A stretch of 64,000 bases of DNA from Methanobrevibacter sp. (GCF_030539665.1 NZ_JAUNXR010000003.1:184326-248325), one strand, 5' to 3'. Counted from the stretch's first letter, positions 36,575 to 45,804 are shown. The notes: generated from the sequence alone by a model not told the origin. A program made the numbers and translations.

Positions 36575-36582
36575 TATATAAA
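36575..36582 (-). promoter_or_regulatory. TATA element for the DUF3100-PrpD operon
   Basis: On the minus strand TTTATATA lies about 60 bases before the likely start codon; transcription would begin near 36553. Confidence 0.45.
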
Positions 36583-36721
36583 CTAATAGTATTTTATCCT
36601 GAATATTACACAATTTAGGAACTTTTATATTAAAAAAATATATGAAAATTTCACAAAATGAGAAAAATAGCTTAAAAATAACAATAAAATATGACTATGA
36701 AAATTAATTAAAGAAGATTAA

Positions 36722-37981
36722 TTATTCAAAACCCATTCTACAAAGTGGCTTTGACAGATGTCTTCTTGCAGAAACGGGAGTTTCATAAAATGAACCTTCT
36801 TCAAGATTTCTATCAATTTTAAACTCCACCTTATCATTATTTTTTATTTTATATCCGCATTTCTTACATTTGAAACCTTTTCCTTTTCCGGCAGATGTCA
36901 TTCTTTTTCCGCATTTGCAAAGAGGGTTTTTATATTCAACATCATTCATTTCCAACAGCTGGAATTTTTCAATGTTGAATGTATTATTTTCATTAATGCC
37001 TCCAAACAATCTTAAAACATCCCCCGGCCTTAAATCCTCAACATATTTTCTAAAGCCCTTTGTAGGTTCATAGGCACCACATTCAATAGAACCTGTTTCA
37101 TCAGCCACATGAAAAAACATATGTCCTCCAGCAATGATTTTAGGTAGGGTTTTAACGGTCCCTATAATCTCATAACATCCAAATTTCCTCAATTGATCAA
37201 TAGAATCGGCTTTTTGAATATGCATGTCAGTATGCTGATTTGTTTTATAAATTTGACAGTCAACAATATCCTCTTCAACCTCCACCATTTCAAAGGCCTT
37301 TTTTAGTGCATCGACTGTGTTTGATCTGATGCCATACAAAACAGGGCAAGGAGTTTTCGGTTCAATGGCCATATACCCCTCAGCATAATCAATATTTTCA
37401 AATGTCTCGGGATATGTTTCCTCATCCATCCTGTAAACGGATTCCCTGACAATATTCCGTTCAGTGCCATATTTGGATTTGTCCCTATAAGCCAATAGCT
37501 CATAAGTGAAGTCCTCCAAGGGAAGAGAAATGGCTGCAATGGAACCTATAATCCCCCTGCCTTTTTTGAACTTGTGAATTTCAGCCCCAATTTTATTTGC
37601 AAAATTCTCCGCTTCATCAATTGTAATAATCTCATAGATGGCCTTGAATGCATAATCAACCATTTCAGAAGTTATTTCACCTTCATAGAAGACAACTCCC
37701 GGATTTGTATTGTCACATTCAAACATGGACAGCTCACCAACAGCATTTAAAATAATTTCCTTGGCAAGTTCAATGTCATTATCCAAAGGAATTTTAAAAG
37801 AAACACCACCATTTCCCCTAGTCTTATGTCTTGCAAAAGGATTTAATCTAATTAAACGAGGAAAACCATCAATAGAGACATTGTTTTCCTTTAATTGATT
37901 AATTATTTGGCTAGCTAGAAATGTTGTACACATACCCTCTGGAGAATCAGTATCATCAATTCCAACATGTAAAAAATTAAT
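36722..37981 (-). CDS. tiaS: tRNA(Ile2) agmatinylcytidine synthetase TiaS
   Basis: A roughly 419-residue TiaS, which attaches agmatine to the wobble cytidine of tRNA-Ile2 so that it reads AUA. The N-terminus has HVGIDDTDSPEGMCTTFLAS, and the zinc ribbon CKCGKRM...CKKCG lies near residues 355-376 after an OB-fold domain. The GTG at 37990 lies in the ribosome site AAGGTGAT; ATT at 37981, four bases after it, gives the expected N-terminus NFLHVGIDD. A leaderless GTG start is also possible. Divergent from the COG1395 gene. Confidence 0.9.
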   Translation of the reverse strand: MNFLHVGIDDTDSPEGMCTTFLASQIINQLKENNVSIDGFPRLIRLNPFARHKTRGNGGVSFKIPLDNDIELAKEIILNAVGELSMFECDNTNPGVVFYEGEITSEMVDYAFKAIYEIITIDEAENFANKIGAEIHKFKKGRGIIGSIAAISLPLEDFTYELLAYRDKSKYGTERNIVRESVYRMDEETYPETFENIDYAEGYMAIEPKTPCPVLYGIRSNTVDALKKAFEMVEVEEDIVDCQIYKTNQHTDMHIQKADSIDQLRKFGCYEIIGTVKTLPKIIAGGHMFFHVADETGSIECGAYEPTKGFRKYVEDLRPGDVLRLFGGINENNTFNIEKFQLLEMNDVEYKNPLCKCGKRMTSAGKGKGFKCKKCGYKIKNNDKVEFKIDRNLEEGSFYETPVSARRHLSKPLCRMGFE

Positions 37982-38067
37982 TAAAATCACCTTGTTTATA
38001 AATATGAAAGTTAAATATAAAAAATATTAGTATCATAAAAACATAAATTCTTAAAGAGGCCTTTACA

Positions 38068-39006
38068 ATGCAACATAGAAATGATATGAATTCAGAGATA
38101 AACAACTTCTTAAAATCAGAAGGGTTTGAAACTTCCAATATTTATGACCATGGTGCATTTGATATTGTAGCTCGTAAAAATCTTCTAATACTTCTTGTCA
38201 AGACCTTTGGAAACATTGATGGAGTAAATAAAACAAATTCCGAAGAAATGAAACAATTAGCCAGCATATTCTTAGCTTCCCCATTGATAATTGGAGAAAA
38301 ATCAAGAAACGGAAAATTGGAAGATGGAGTAATATATGAAAGATATGATATTCCAACAATTACCCTAAACACATTCAAGCATATGATTTTATATGATGAA
38401 TATCCTGAAATAATAGCGGATAGAGGAGGATATTTCGTCAAGATAAATGGAAATGTATTGAAAGAGTATAGGGACAAAAATTCATTATCTTTAAAAGATT
38501 TGGCAGACATGGCTCATGTATCAAGAGCAACCATGTACAAATACGAAAATGATATGGTTAAGGTAAATACGGAAACCGCAATCATATTGGAGGAGATATT
38601 AGGTACAAAAATTACTGTTGACATAAATCTTTTAAAGCCTTCTGAAAGCAGTGAAAACCTGAAGTATAGTGATGATGAAAATACGAAAATATTGTCAAAG
38701 CTAGGATATGGAGTTATTTCAACAAACAAAAGTCCTTTTGATGCGGCCGCAAAAATCAAAAACAAGGAATCCAATCCTTTAATTGCCAATGTTGAGAAAA
38801 ATAGGACTCCAAAAACATTAGAGAAAATGGCAGTTCCCTTGAAGGATTTGTCCTTAATCACATCATCCGACTCTGTATTTATAGTGGATAATGAAAAAAT
38901 AAGCGAATCAATTGGAGAAATTCCAGTAATTAAATCCTGGGAATTGAATGAATTTGAAAGTTCACAAGACTTATTGAAATTAATCAAAGAAAGAAAAAAC
39001 AATTAG
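38068..39006 (+). CDS. COG1395-type archaeal transcriptional regulator
   Basis: A 312-residue archaeal DNA-binding protein. Residues 1-110 resemble a nuclease-fold domain (GAFDIVARKNLLILLVKTFG), followed by an Xre-like helix-turn-helix at residues 135-185 (YRDKNSLSLKDLADMAHVSR) and a C-terminal domain of about 110 residues. This layout is that of the COG1395 family, whose targets are not known. The ATG follows GAGGCC at the right distance. A cysteine-rich protein gene follows within 10 bases. Confidence 0.85.
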   Translation: MQHRNDMNSEINNFLKSEGFETSNIYDHGAFDIVARKNLLILLVKTFGNIDGVNKTNSEEMKQLASIFLASPLIIGEKSRNGKLEDGVIYERYDIPTITLNTFKHMILYDEYPEIIADRGGYFVKINGNVLKEYRDKNSLSLKDLADMAHVSRATMYKYENDMVKVNTETAIILEEILGTKITVDINLLKPSESSENLKYSDDENTKILSKLGYGVISTNKSPFDAAAKIKNKESNPLIANVEKNRTPKTLEKMAVPLKDLSLITSSDSVFIVDNEKISESIGEIPVIKSWELNEFESSQDLLKLIKERKNN

Positions 39007-39015
39007 GTGAGAGAT

Positions 39016-39408
39016 ATGGAAAATTTAAAAATCGAAGGAATGAAAGATTATCCTATAAAATGGATCTGTAACTTTAGAGGGCAAAAAGCAATTGGAGTAT
39101 GTGGATACAGCCAGAAAATAGCAATGTTTGCAGCAGATCCAAGGGTTGCCGGAATAATTGAAGACATTGTAATAGGAACTGACCCTGAAGCAGAAGGTTT
39201 TGGATGTGAAGAAAAAGACAGATGCTGCAATTTTGATTGCAAATACTGTGAAATCGACGCTAAAAAATACTTGTCAATAACCGGTAAAAAACCTTCAAAT
39301 AAAAATGTAAAAGAATTGGAACAAGGTTTGAAAAGCCTTAACCTTGAATTGGAATCATTGAAATACGTTCCTTTCGACAAATATGAAGTAGTGGATTGTA
39401 AGGAATAA
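39016..39408 (+). CDS. cysteine-rich archaeal protein
   Basis: A 130-residue protein of unknown function that seems specific to methanogens. It has a dense cysteine group, GFGCEEKDRCCNFDCKYCEID, that looks like a metal or Fe-S site, plus CNF and CGYS near the start and a C near the end. A GTG at 39007 is part of the ribosome site GGTGAGAG, so ATG 39016 is preferred. It is downstream of and co-transcribed with the COG1395 regulator. Confidence 0.7.
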   Translation: MENLKIEGMKDYPIKWICNFRGQKAIGVCGYSQKIAMFAADPRVAGIIEDIVIGTDPEAEGFGCEEKDRCCNFDCKYCEIDAKKYLSITGKKPSNKNVKELEQGLKSLNLELESLKYVPFDKYEVVDCKE

Positions 39409-39421
39409 ACTTTACAAAACA

Positions 39422-40216
39422 CTATAATTCTTTTAATGCTGTGAAATCTTCTTTTACTTCTTTTTCATTAGCTACACCAACAGTTATGAGGTCAGCTAAA
39501 CCAAAATCATCCAGAAATGAGAATGCTTCCTTAGGTGTTAAAATACCTGCAGCCAATACTCTAGATGCAATTATTTTTTTATCTAATTTTAAGACCTTTT
39601 GTTTGAATTCTTCCCGTTCATTTTCTAAAAATGAAGGAAGATCCATCATATAGGCCAATTTGTTTAAAGGAATCATGTAAAAGTCGAACAAATCCAAATC
39701 AATATTGTTGGCCAACTGTTCTGTGGTTTTATTAGGAAATGAAGTGGAAATGCCTGCTAATGAATCAGTATCATTAATGGCTTCCAAAATTTCATTGTTT
39801 AAATTCCAGTCATAGCCATCAGTTATGAATTCGTCGATGAGCATTATTGGAGTTTTGAATTTTGAAAACAATTCTATATCCTCATCCCAATCAACCTCTT
39901 TAGCCACATCATAATTAGGAGCCATATAATCAACTTCTGACTTTCCGATAGTAGCTATTACATCCATATTGCAACCACTATTCAAAGCTATTTCAAAACC
40001 TTCAATAAGTGCATCATCATTAACAAGATTGATTGCCCTTACTCCCTGTTCGTATGAATCCACGATGATTTTAGCTATGTTATCGGGATTTCTGTGCAAA
40101 TCCAGCTGGTATAATCTGGCCCTATGGCCAAAATAAGGCTCTCCAATAAGTGGAGCATATCCCAGAATGGTTCTGGGAATATCCTTGCCCTTATATATTA
40201 GGTCATCCTGAAAAAT
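39422..40216 (-). CDS. TIM-barrel-like archaeal protein (aldo/keto-reductase-like)
   Basis: A protein of about 264 residues. The first canonical start is TTG at 40099, but the frame runs on upstream without a stop through a region that reads IYKGKDIPRTILGYAPLIGE and FGHRARLYQLDL, typical of the family N-terminus. ATT at 40216 is spaced well after GAGGGGAT. The body has barrel-like alternation. Function unknown. It is directly after a YbjQ paralogue and is co-transcribed. Confidence 0.55.
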   Translation of the reverse strand: MFQDDLIYKGKDIPRTILGYAPLIGEPYFGHRARLYQLDLHRNPDNIAKIIVDSYEQGVRAINLVNDDALIEGFEIALNSGCNMDVIATIGKSEVDYMAPNYDVAKEVDWDEDIELFSKFKTPIMLIDEFITDGYDWNLNNEILEAINDTDSLAGISTSFPNKTTEQLANNIDLDLFDFYMIPLNKLAYMMDLPSFLENEREEFKQKVLKLDKKIIASRVLAAGILTPKEAFSFLDDFGLADLITVGVANEKEVKEDFTALKEL

Positions 40217-40230
40217 TTGAATCCCCTCAA

Positions 40231-40569
40231 TCAGATTTTTCTTACAACAACAGCAGTTCCATAAGCTAAAATTTCCTGCATAACCTCAGAAATATCATTA
40301 GAATCATAACGAGCTGCAATAATAGCATTTGCACCCATTTGCTCAGCATGTTCAATCATTCTTTTTAATGCTTCATCACGGGTTTCTTCCATCATTTTAA
40401 CATATTCCTTAATTTCACCGCCAAAAATAGAACGTACACCTGCAGCTATTTGACCTCCAGCACCCCTGCTTCTTACAGTCAAACCGTAAACAAACCCTTT
40501 GGTTTCTAAAATCTCATATCCTGGAATTTCATTTGAAGTTACAATTGGAAAATAATCTACAGTTACCAT
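40231..40569 (-). CDS. YbjQ family protein, second paralogue
   Basis: A 112-residue YbjQ/UPF0145 protein. It has ILETKGFVYGLTVRSRGAGG, an acidic/basic helix and the GANAIIAARYD and AYGTAVVV motifs. The first ATG is one base from the ribosome site, so the second, at 40569 and four bases after GGTGAT, is preferred; GTG at 40578 is inside the site. It is only about 30% like the copy at 4377 by eye. It lies upstream of the TIM-barrel-like gene. Confidence 0.88.
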   Translation of the reverse strand: MVTVDYFPIVTSNEIPGYEILETKGFVYGLTVRSRGAGGQIAAGVRSIFGGEIKEYVKMMEETRDEALKRMIEHAEQMGANAIIAARYDSNDISEVMQEILAYGTAVVVRKI

Positions 40570-40679
40570 CATAATCACCCACTATTAATTATTTTAATTA
40601 AATTTTAAATATAAGGAGATATATAAAATTTATTGTTATCAAAATTTATGTTTATAACAATATTATAAATGGTGAAATA

Positions 40680-42254
40680 ATGAAAGTACTTGTTGCAGAT
40701 GCAATTAATGAGAAAGGTATTGAAAATTTAAAGCAAGCCGGAGAAGTTGTTGTTGATACCGACATCACTCCTGACGAATTGGCTGAAACAATCCACGAAT
40801 ACGACGCTATCGTGGTAAGAAGTAGAACAAAGCTTACAAAAGACATTATTGACAAAGCAGATAATCTTAAAATTATCGCAAGAGCTGGAGTAGGTGTAGA
40901 TAACATCGACTTAGATGCTGCTACCGAAAAAGGAATCATGGTTGTAAACTCACCGGAATCTACTTCAATTACTGTAGCTGAACATACCATGGGCTTATTA
41001 CTTGCACTTGCACGTAAATTATCCATAGCAGACAAATCTGTAAAAGATGGCAAATGGGAAAAGAAAAAATTTATGGGTGTTGAACTTAGAAACAAAACCC
41101 TCGGTGTTATTGGAATGGGTAGAATCGGTTCACAGGTAGTAAACAGATGTAAAGCATTTGAAATGGATGCAATAGTTTATGACCCTTATCTTCCAGAAGA
41201 GGTTGCAAACCAAATGGGAGTTACATTAACCGATTTGGAAACTGTTCTTAAAAATGCTGATTTTATTACAATCCACGTACCTCTTACTCCTGAAACCAAG
41301 CACTTGATTTCAGACGATGAATTTGAAATAATGAAAGATACTGCATTTATCGCTAACTGTGCTCGTGGAGGAATTATTGACGAAGATGCACTTTATACTG
41401 CATTGCTAGAAAATAAAATCGGTGGAGCTGCTTTAGATGTATATGAAGAAGAACCACCAGCAGAGGATTGTAAATTATTCGAATTGGACAACATCATTTT
41501 AACTCCACATATTGCTGCATCAACTAAAGAAGCTCAAAGGGATGCTGCAATTATCGTAGCTGATGAAATTATTGAATTAGCTAAAGGTGGAACCCCTCAA
41601 AATGTTTTAAACATGCCACGTATCGACACCAACACATATAAAAAATTAACCCCATATGTGGAGCTATGTGAGAAATTAGGTAGTTTCATTGCACAAGCAA
41701 TAAGCGGTAAAATCAAAGAACTTGAAGTTGTTTACGCTGGAGAATTAGCAGAAATCGACAATATCGAAATCTTAACCAGAACCATCCTCCAAGGAGTAAT
41801 TAATCCATTTTTAGGTTCCCCTGCAAATGCTGTAAACGCTCCTTTGATAGCTAAGGAAAGAGGAATTAGCATTATTGAAGGTAGAAAAAATGATGCTAAA
41901 GGTTACGGATCTTTAATCAAAGTAACTGCTAGAACCAATGAAGAAACATTCTCTGCAGTAGGAACAACCTTACACGATCCAAAAATATTAAAAGTAAACG
42001 ACTACTGGGTAGACGTAAAACCAGAAGGCCACATGTTTATTGCTAAATATGAAGACATTCCTGGAAGCATAGGAAAAATAGGCACTAAACTTGGCGAACA
42101 TGGAGTAAACATTGGAATTATGCAAGTCGGAAGAGAAGAAAAAGATGGCAAAGCTATCATGATTCTCACTTTAGATAAAGAAATTCCACAAGACGTAATT
42201 AAAGAAATCCAAGAATTAGAAAATGTTTACGACGCAGTCGGACTCGAATTATAA
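40680..42254 (+). CDS. serA: D-3-phosphoglycerate dehydrogenase
   Basis: A 524-residue long-form SerA that starts serine synthesis by oxidising 3-phosphoglycerate with NAD. It has the substrate domain, the NAD-binding [12 protein letters not shown] motif, the catalytic arginine ([11 protein letters not shown]), glutamate and histidine ([12 protein letters not shown]), then an intervening domain and a C-terminal ACT domain ([18 protein letters not shown]) for serine feedback. GGTGAA precedes the ATG. The gene ends at an intrinsic-type terminator. Confidence 0.97.
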   Translation: MKVLVADAINEKGIENLKQAGEVVVDTDITPDELAETIHEYDAIVVRSRTKLTKDIIDKADNLKIIARAGVGVDNIDLDAATEKGIMVVNSPESTSITVAEHTMGLLLALARKLSIADKSVKDGKWEKKKFMGVELRNKTLGVIGMGRIGSQVVNRCKAFEMDAIVYDPYLPEEVANQMGVTLTDLETVLKNADFITIHVPLTPETKHLISDDEFEIMKDTAFIANCARGGIIDEDALYTALLENKIGGAALDVYEEEPPAEDCKLFELDNIILTPHIAASTKEAQRDAAIIVADEIIELAKGGTPQNVLNMPRIDTNTYKKLTPYVELCEKLGSFIAQAISGKIKELEVVYAGELAEIDNIEILTRTILQGVINPFLGSPANAVNAPLIAKERGISIIEGRKNDAKGYGSLIKVTARTNEETFSAVGTTLHDPKILKVNDYWVDVKPEGHMFIAKYEDIPGSIGKIGTKLGEHGVNIGIMQVGREEKDGKAIMILTLDKEIPQDVIKEIQELENVYDAVGLEL

Positions 42255-42255
42255 A

Positions 42256-42290
42256 AAACAATATAATTATTTCACCAATATTGTTTTTTT
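42256..42290 (+). terminator. hairpin and T-run terminator after serA
   Basis: A 9-base perfect stem (42256-42264 with 42278-42286) followed by a T-run to 42290, just past the serA stop. It also faces the convergent JAMM gene. Confidence 0.65.
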
Positions 42291-42326
42291 ATTTTCTTCT
42301 TTTTTTAAAAAAAATATTAACTGAAT

Positions 42327-42872
42327 TCAATCATCAAAGAATTCATCATCATCATCCTCATCAAAGAATCCCGGTTCAAAGGTTTCCCCTTCTTTTAGCA
42401 CATCGTCCTCATCGAAGAAATCATCAACTTCATCCTCAACAAGATAGCTGTAGTCCCCAACAGTATAATCCATTGGATCACCGTATTTGTCATATGCCCT
42501 GAATGTTTCAAGTGAGTATGGAAGACAAACGATCATGTGGAAAACCCCATGTTTTGAAAAGGTCTTTAAGTCAGCTTCTGAAGGCTGTGCACTTGGTCCC
42601 GGATGGCAATGAACAGACCCCCAATATTTCAATGTTGGAGGAACCATTTCACTGTGAAAAACGGCACCGGTGCTGCAAGTTTCACCCGGCAAAAAAATCA
42701 ATCCTGTAATATAAAGTATATTGTCTTTAATTTCACCATCAAGAAGAGCTAAAAATTCATTTGGAAAGGCTTGGGTAGAATAATATATGACAGATTCCAA
42801 AACTTCTGCATCAACCCTAACCTCATCAAATTTATTATCATCGTTGCTAAAAATCTTTGAAAGAAAAGACAT
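42327..42872 (-). CDS. JAMM/MPN-domain metalloprotease
   Basis: A 181-residue protein with a JAMM zinc-protease domain: E39, the HxHP motif at H88-H90 and D101 in SVHCHPGPSAQPSEAD. Archaeal JAMM enzymes remove ubiquitin-like SAMP modifiers or process other proteins. A C-terminal tail of about 60 residues is very rich in aspartate and glutamate and ends in DDDDEFFDD, probably disordered. ATG 42872 follows the ribosome site, while GTG 42881 lies within it. It follows thg1 by about ten bases. Confidence 0.88.
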   Translation of the reverse strand: MSFLSKIFSNDDNKFDEVRVDAEVLESVIYYSTQAFPNEFLALLDGEIKDNILYITGLIFLPGETCSTGAVFHSEMVPPTLKYWGSVHCHPGPSAQPSEADLKTFSKHGVFHMIVCLPYSLETFRAYDKYGDPMDYTVGDYSYLVEDEVDDFFDEDDVLKEGETFEPGFFDEDDDDEFFDD

Positions 42873-42885
42873 GAAAATCACCTTA

Positions 42886-43617
42886 TTAAATTATATCCAT
42901 CTCATTAAAAAACCTATCTGAAAATATCGGCAGATCAAGATCCCTGTAAATATAATTTCTATAGGTGGTGTTAGGAGTCATTTCTTTTTTGTTGAATCCT
43001 GCTATTTCCTTTTGTTTTTTATAAAATCCCATTCCTCTTTTTTTCCAATTTTCAACATCGTTTAAGTTGATTCCTTCATTGAACAACATTTCATGAATAT
43101 CCTTCCCTTTCAATCCTGATATTCTGTCATTTGCTTCTTTTGAAGAGTATTTGGATTTTAAAAACCATATACCATAGCCATTGACACAATTTCTCCAGGC
43201 TTCATCCTGACGCCATTTAAAGTATTCTGCAATTTCATTTTTATTTACTGGAATTACCCTACAGTCAAAGGATATTGGCTTGTATAATGGTTTTTCGAAG
43301 TAGTTGCTGTAGTTAAGGGTGAATGAGCTTGAAGTGAAACTGGCAACTACTGAATCTATTTTTTCGAGTCTTTGGTTAAATGGAATTTCATTTAAGAGAA
43401 TGTTAATCTCATCAGAAAAAGTATAAACAAAAGATGGTGAAAACTCTTTTAATATGTCTTCACATACATCAGCCATCAAATTGGCGAAGTTTTCATCATA
43501 AGGTTTAATTAAATCAATTTTAGATGCAAGATTATGAAAGCTTCTACCATCTACTCTCAAAATAATAGAAGAACTTTTAGGAATTTTCAGGTCCGAATAA
43601 ATTTCATAATCTTTCAT
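42886..43617 (-). CDS. thg1: tRNA-His guanylyltransferase Thg1-type
   Basis: A 243-residue Thg1 family enzyme, a 3'-5' nucleotide polymerase that adds G to the 5' end of tRNA-His or repairs tRNA 5' ends. The metal-binding core is clear (ILRVDGRSFHNL near residues 19-30 and YTFSDEINILLN near 66-77). In archaea the exact task varies between true Thg1 and Thg1-like repair. Its ATG directly follows the nadX stop codon, a strong coupling. No tRNA gene is in the immediate area. Confidence 0.92.
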   Translation of the reverse strand: MKDYEIYSDLKIPKSSSIILRVDGRSFHNLASKIDLIKPYDENFANLMADVCEDILKEFSPSFVYTFSDEINILLNEIPFNQRLEKIDSVVASFTSSSFTLNYSNYFEKPLYKPISFDCRVIPVNKNEIAEYFKWRQDEAWRNCVNGYGIWFLKSKYSSKEANDRISGLKGKDIHEMLFNEGINLNDVENWKKRGMGFYKKQKEIAGFNKKEMTPNTTYRNYIYRDLDLPIFSDRFFNEMDII

Positions 43618-44379
43618 TTACATTCCAACAGTTATTGTTTCATTAAAACTTTTAAGCAATTTAATTGCGGATAAAGCTGCAAGCATGCTTGTTTTAGGAT
43701 TTGCAGCACAAGGATAATTCATGGTAGTGGTCTTAAACTCGCCGAAATCCCCCTTAACGGTAAGCTCATGCACATTCCTATCAACTTTTGGATCCACTAT
43801 AATTTTAACGTCGATATCCCTATTACATGCCAAACTGATGGTAGCTGCCACATTAATGTTTAATGGAAATTCCTTAACAGCCTCTGAAGCCTTACCTTCA
43901 AATAAAACCTCTTCATTATCAATAAGCTTGCCTAATGATTTTGGAGATTTGCGAGTCACAAGACGTACCTCATCCAAATTAAAGTTAGCAACGGCCTTCA
44001 AACCGTCAAGACCAACCACAGCACCAGATGGAAGATGTATATGGGCCCCATTTTCTTCAGCTATCTTTAAAGCAAGAGAGTAAAAATCCTTATCCATCAT
44101 TGCCCCAATACTCATAATGATCATATCAATACCATTTTCCAAAGCGATTGTCGCATATTCCTTAACGGAGTCTGGAGAAGCACATTCTAAAATCAAATCA
44201 ACATCAGACAACATATCTTCAAAATTAAGAACTGCAACCCCACCTGCAATCTCAGCAAGGTTTTCAGCGCGCTCCACATCATTGTCGAAGAAATGAGAAA
44301 TGTTAATATTGTTATCGCCGATGACATGTGATACAATAATATTAGCTATTGCACCACATCCAATTATCCCAACATTCAT
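43618..44379 (-). CDS. nadX: L-aspartate dehydrogenase
   Basis: A 253-residue NAD(P)-dependent aspartate dehydrogenase that makes iminoaspartate, the first step of de novo NAD synthesis in methanogens in place of aspartate oxidase NadB. It starts NVGIIGCGAIANIIVSHV (Rossmann fold) and includes LPSGAVVGLDGLKAV and FPLNINVAATISLA. ATG 44379 is preferred over GTG 44388. It is followed by thg1 with no gap. NadC and NadA for the next steps are at 60.7 and 63.3 kb. Confidence 0.92.
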   Translation of the reverse strand: MNVGIIGCGAIANIIVSHVIGDNNINISHFFDNDVERAENLAEIAGGVAVLNFEDMLSDVDLILECASPDSVKEYATIALENGIDMIIMSIGAMMDKDFYSLALKIAEENGAHIHLPSGAVVGLDGLKAVANFNLDEVRLVTRKSPKSLGKLIDNEEVLFEGKASEAVKEFPLNINVAATISLACNRDIDVKIIVDPKVDRNVHELTVKGDFGEFKTTTMNYPCAANPKTSMLAALSAIKLLKSFNETITVGM

Positions 44380-44440
44380 AAAAATCACTAAAATAATGTA
44401 AATAACGAAAAAATAATAAAAAAAGAAGTAATGTTAGAGG

Positions 44441-44836
44441 CTATAATTTTTCAGCTCTAACTCTGTGTTTTTCTTGTTTTTTTGCATTTTGATTAGATTG
44501 AGGTGTTACAGCTTCAGGAATTGGAGGTTCTCTTTTCACTTTTCTTATATCTCTTGGATTTATTAGCATGATGTCTCCAATAGCTTGAACTTTATCAAAA
44601 TCAATGGTTAGCAAATCATGTTTGAAACTTCTAACTTCATCCTGTTGTTCCATCCTAAAACCATTGCTCAATAATCCCCTAAGACCGATTTCTTTTTTCT
44701 CAGGTTCTATTGCTCTTACTTGTAATTTTGAAATAGTTCCTAATCTTATATTGAGAATAACATCAGCAACACGACCTACATATTGACCTGTGATTGTGTA
44801 TATATCTAAATCATATAAACTTGAAACTTTTACCAT
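44441..44836 (-). CDS. PRC-barrel domain protein
   Basis: A 131-residue protein with a PRC-barrel domain (residues 8-90: LYDLDIYTITGQYVGRVAD, a beta barrel) and a basic tail (KKQEKHRVRAEKL). Such archaeal proteins may bind RNA or tether other proteins; in some archaea they are linked to ribosome or cell-division functions. It stands alone upstream of a 233-base gap and ends before nadX. Function uncertain. Confidence 0.85.
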   Translation of the reverse strand: MVKVSSLYDLDIYTITGQYVGRVADVILNIRLGTISKLQVRAIEPEKKEIGLRGLLSNGFRMEQQDEVRSFKHDLLTIDFDKVQAIGDIMLINPRDIRKVKREPPIPEAVTPQSNQNAKKQEKHRVRAEKL

Positions 44837-45069
44837 TATAACACCTACAAATAATTAAATTAAATTATTTATATTTTATTTTTCTGTTTATATAAATAGT
44901 TTATGATTAAAAAATGAAAAAAAATAAAGAAAAAAGGCAAAATCATAGAAAAATAATAATAAAAATAAATAAAAAGAAAAATTTAAACAAAAAAATAATT
45001 AAAAAAGCATAAAAATTTATAAATTTAAAAAACAAAGATTAAAACAATAAATCAAATGGAGATTATAAA
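44837..45069. other. A-rich intergenic region
   Basis: A 233-base gap with long A-rich runs on the plus strand. It holds the divergent promoters of the PRC-barrel gene (TATA-like around 44890) and the tRNA-binding gene (TTTATAAATT near 45015). No coding sequence or repeat is seen. Confidence 0.5.
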
Positions 45070-45795
45070 TTGTGGGATACAAGTAAAGATTATAGGATTT
45101 TAGTTGCAAATGAAGCACGTGAAAATTATTTAAATTTGATTCCAACAGCATCATTTAGAGGAAATTGGAATAAAAAAATGGCTATTGATACAGCAAAAAC
45201 CATGAATAGTGATTTTCAATCATTACTTTACTCCTATCTCGAAGGAGATGACCTTCCAAACTCTCCAGATGTAGCAAATTTGGCCGAAAAGGCTGAAAAA
45301 ATTATTGAATATTTGGGCGGTCCCGATTGGAACAAGAAGTTCCTAAATGGAGCACCTAAAGAAGACCGCAACAAGACAATAGCAAATATTGCAAAAGTCA
45401 GATTCTTTTTAGACAGCATTTTAGGTCTTAAAGACCGTTTGGCACTTGGTCCGATTCCTGATCCAATTATGGGAATCGACATTAAGGTTGGGGAAGTAAT
45501 GAGTGTCATGAAACATCCTGAAGCTGATGCATTGATGATTTGTAACGTGAACCTTGGAAACAGAGCGATAACCGTTGTTACAAATGATTTGAATGTAAAA
45601 GAGGGAAATAGGGTAGGAGTTTCATTATTGCCTCCACAGGAATTTATGGAGATTACAAGTGAAGGAATGTTCTTAGGAATGAACGGAAGCATTCTAAAAG
45701 AAGTTGATGGCGAATTGGGCCAGATGCCTAAAGGAATTCCCATGGAATCACTTAATGAGACCCGTAATTTAGTAGAATCCTACTTGAAAAAATAA
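45070..45795 (+). CDS. tRNA-binding (OB-fold) protein
   Basis: A 241-residue protein with a C-terminal tRNA-binding OB domain of the EMAP-II/MetG type (residues 135-220: IKVGEVMSVMKHPEADALMI and VGVSLLPPQEF). The N-terminal half is helical and not recognised. It may deliver tRNA to an aminoacyl-tRNA synthetase. The start is TTG at 45070, about six bases after GGAGAT; no ATG is available nearby. Monocistronic between two minus-strand genes. Confidence 0.85.
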   Translation: MWDTSKDYRILVANEARENYLNLIPTASFRGNWNKKMAIDTAKTMNSDFQSLLYSYLEGDDLPNSPDVANLAEKAEKIIEYLGGPDWNKKFLNGAPKEDRNKTIANIAKVRFFLDSILGLKDRLALGPIPDPIMGIDIKVGEVMSVMKHPEADALMICNVNLGNRAITVVTNDLNVKEGNRVGVSLLPPQEFMEITSEGMFLGMNGSILKEVDGELGQMPKGIPMESLNETRNLVESYLKK

Positions 45796-45804
45796 AAGGT
45801 TAAA

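Noticed and set aside
44837-45069. A-rich stretch as a coding or repeat region
   Set aside because: No open frame with a ribosome site and no ordered repeat units; composition alone explains it.
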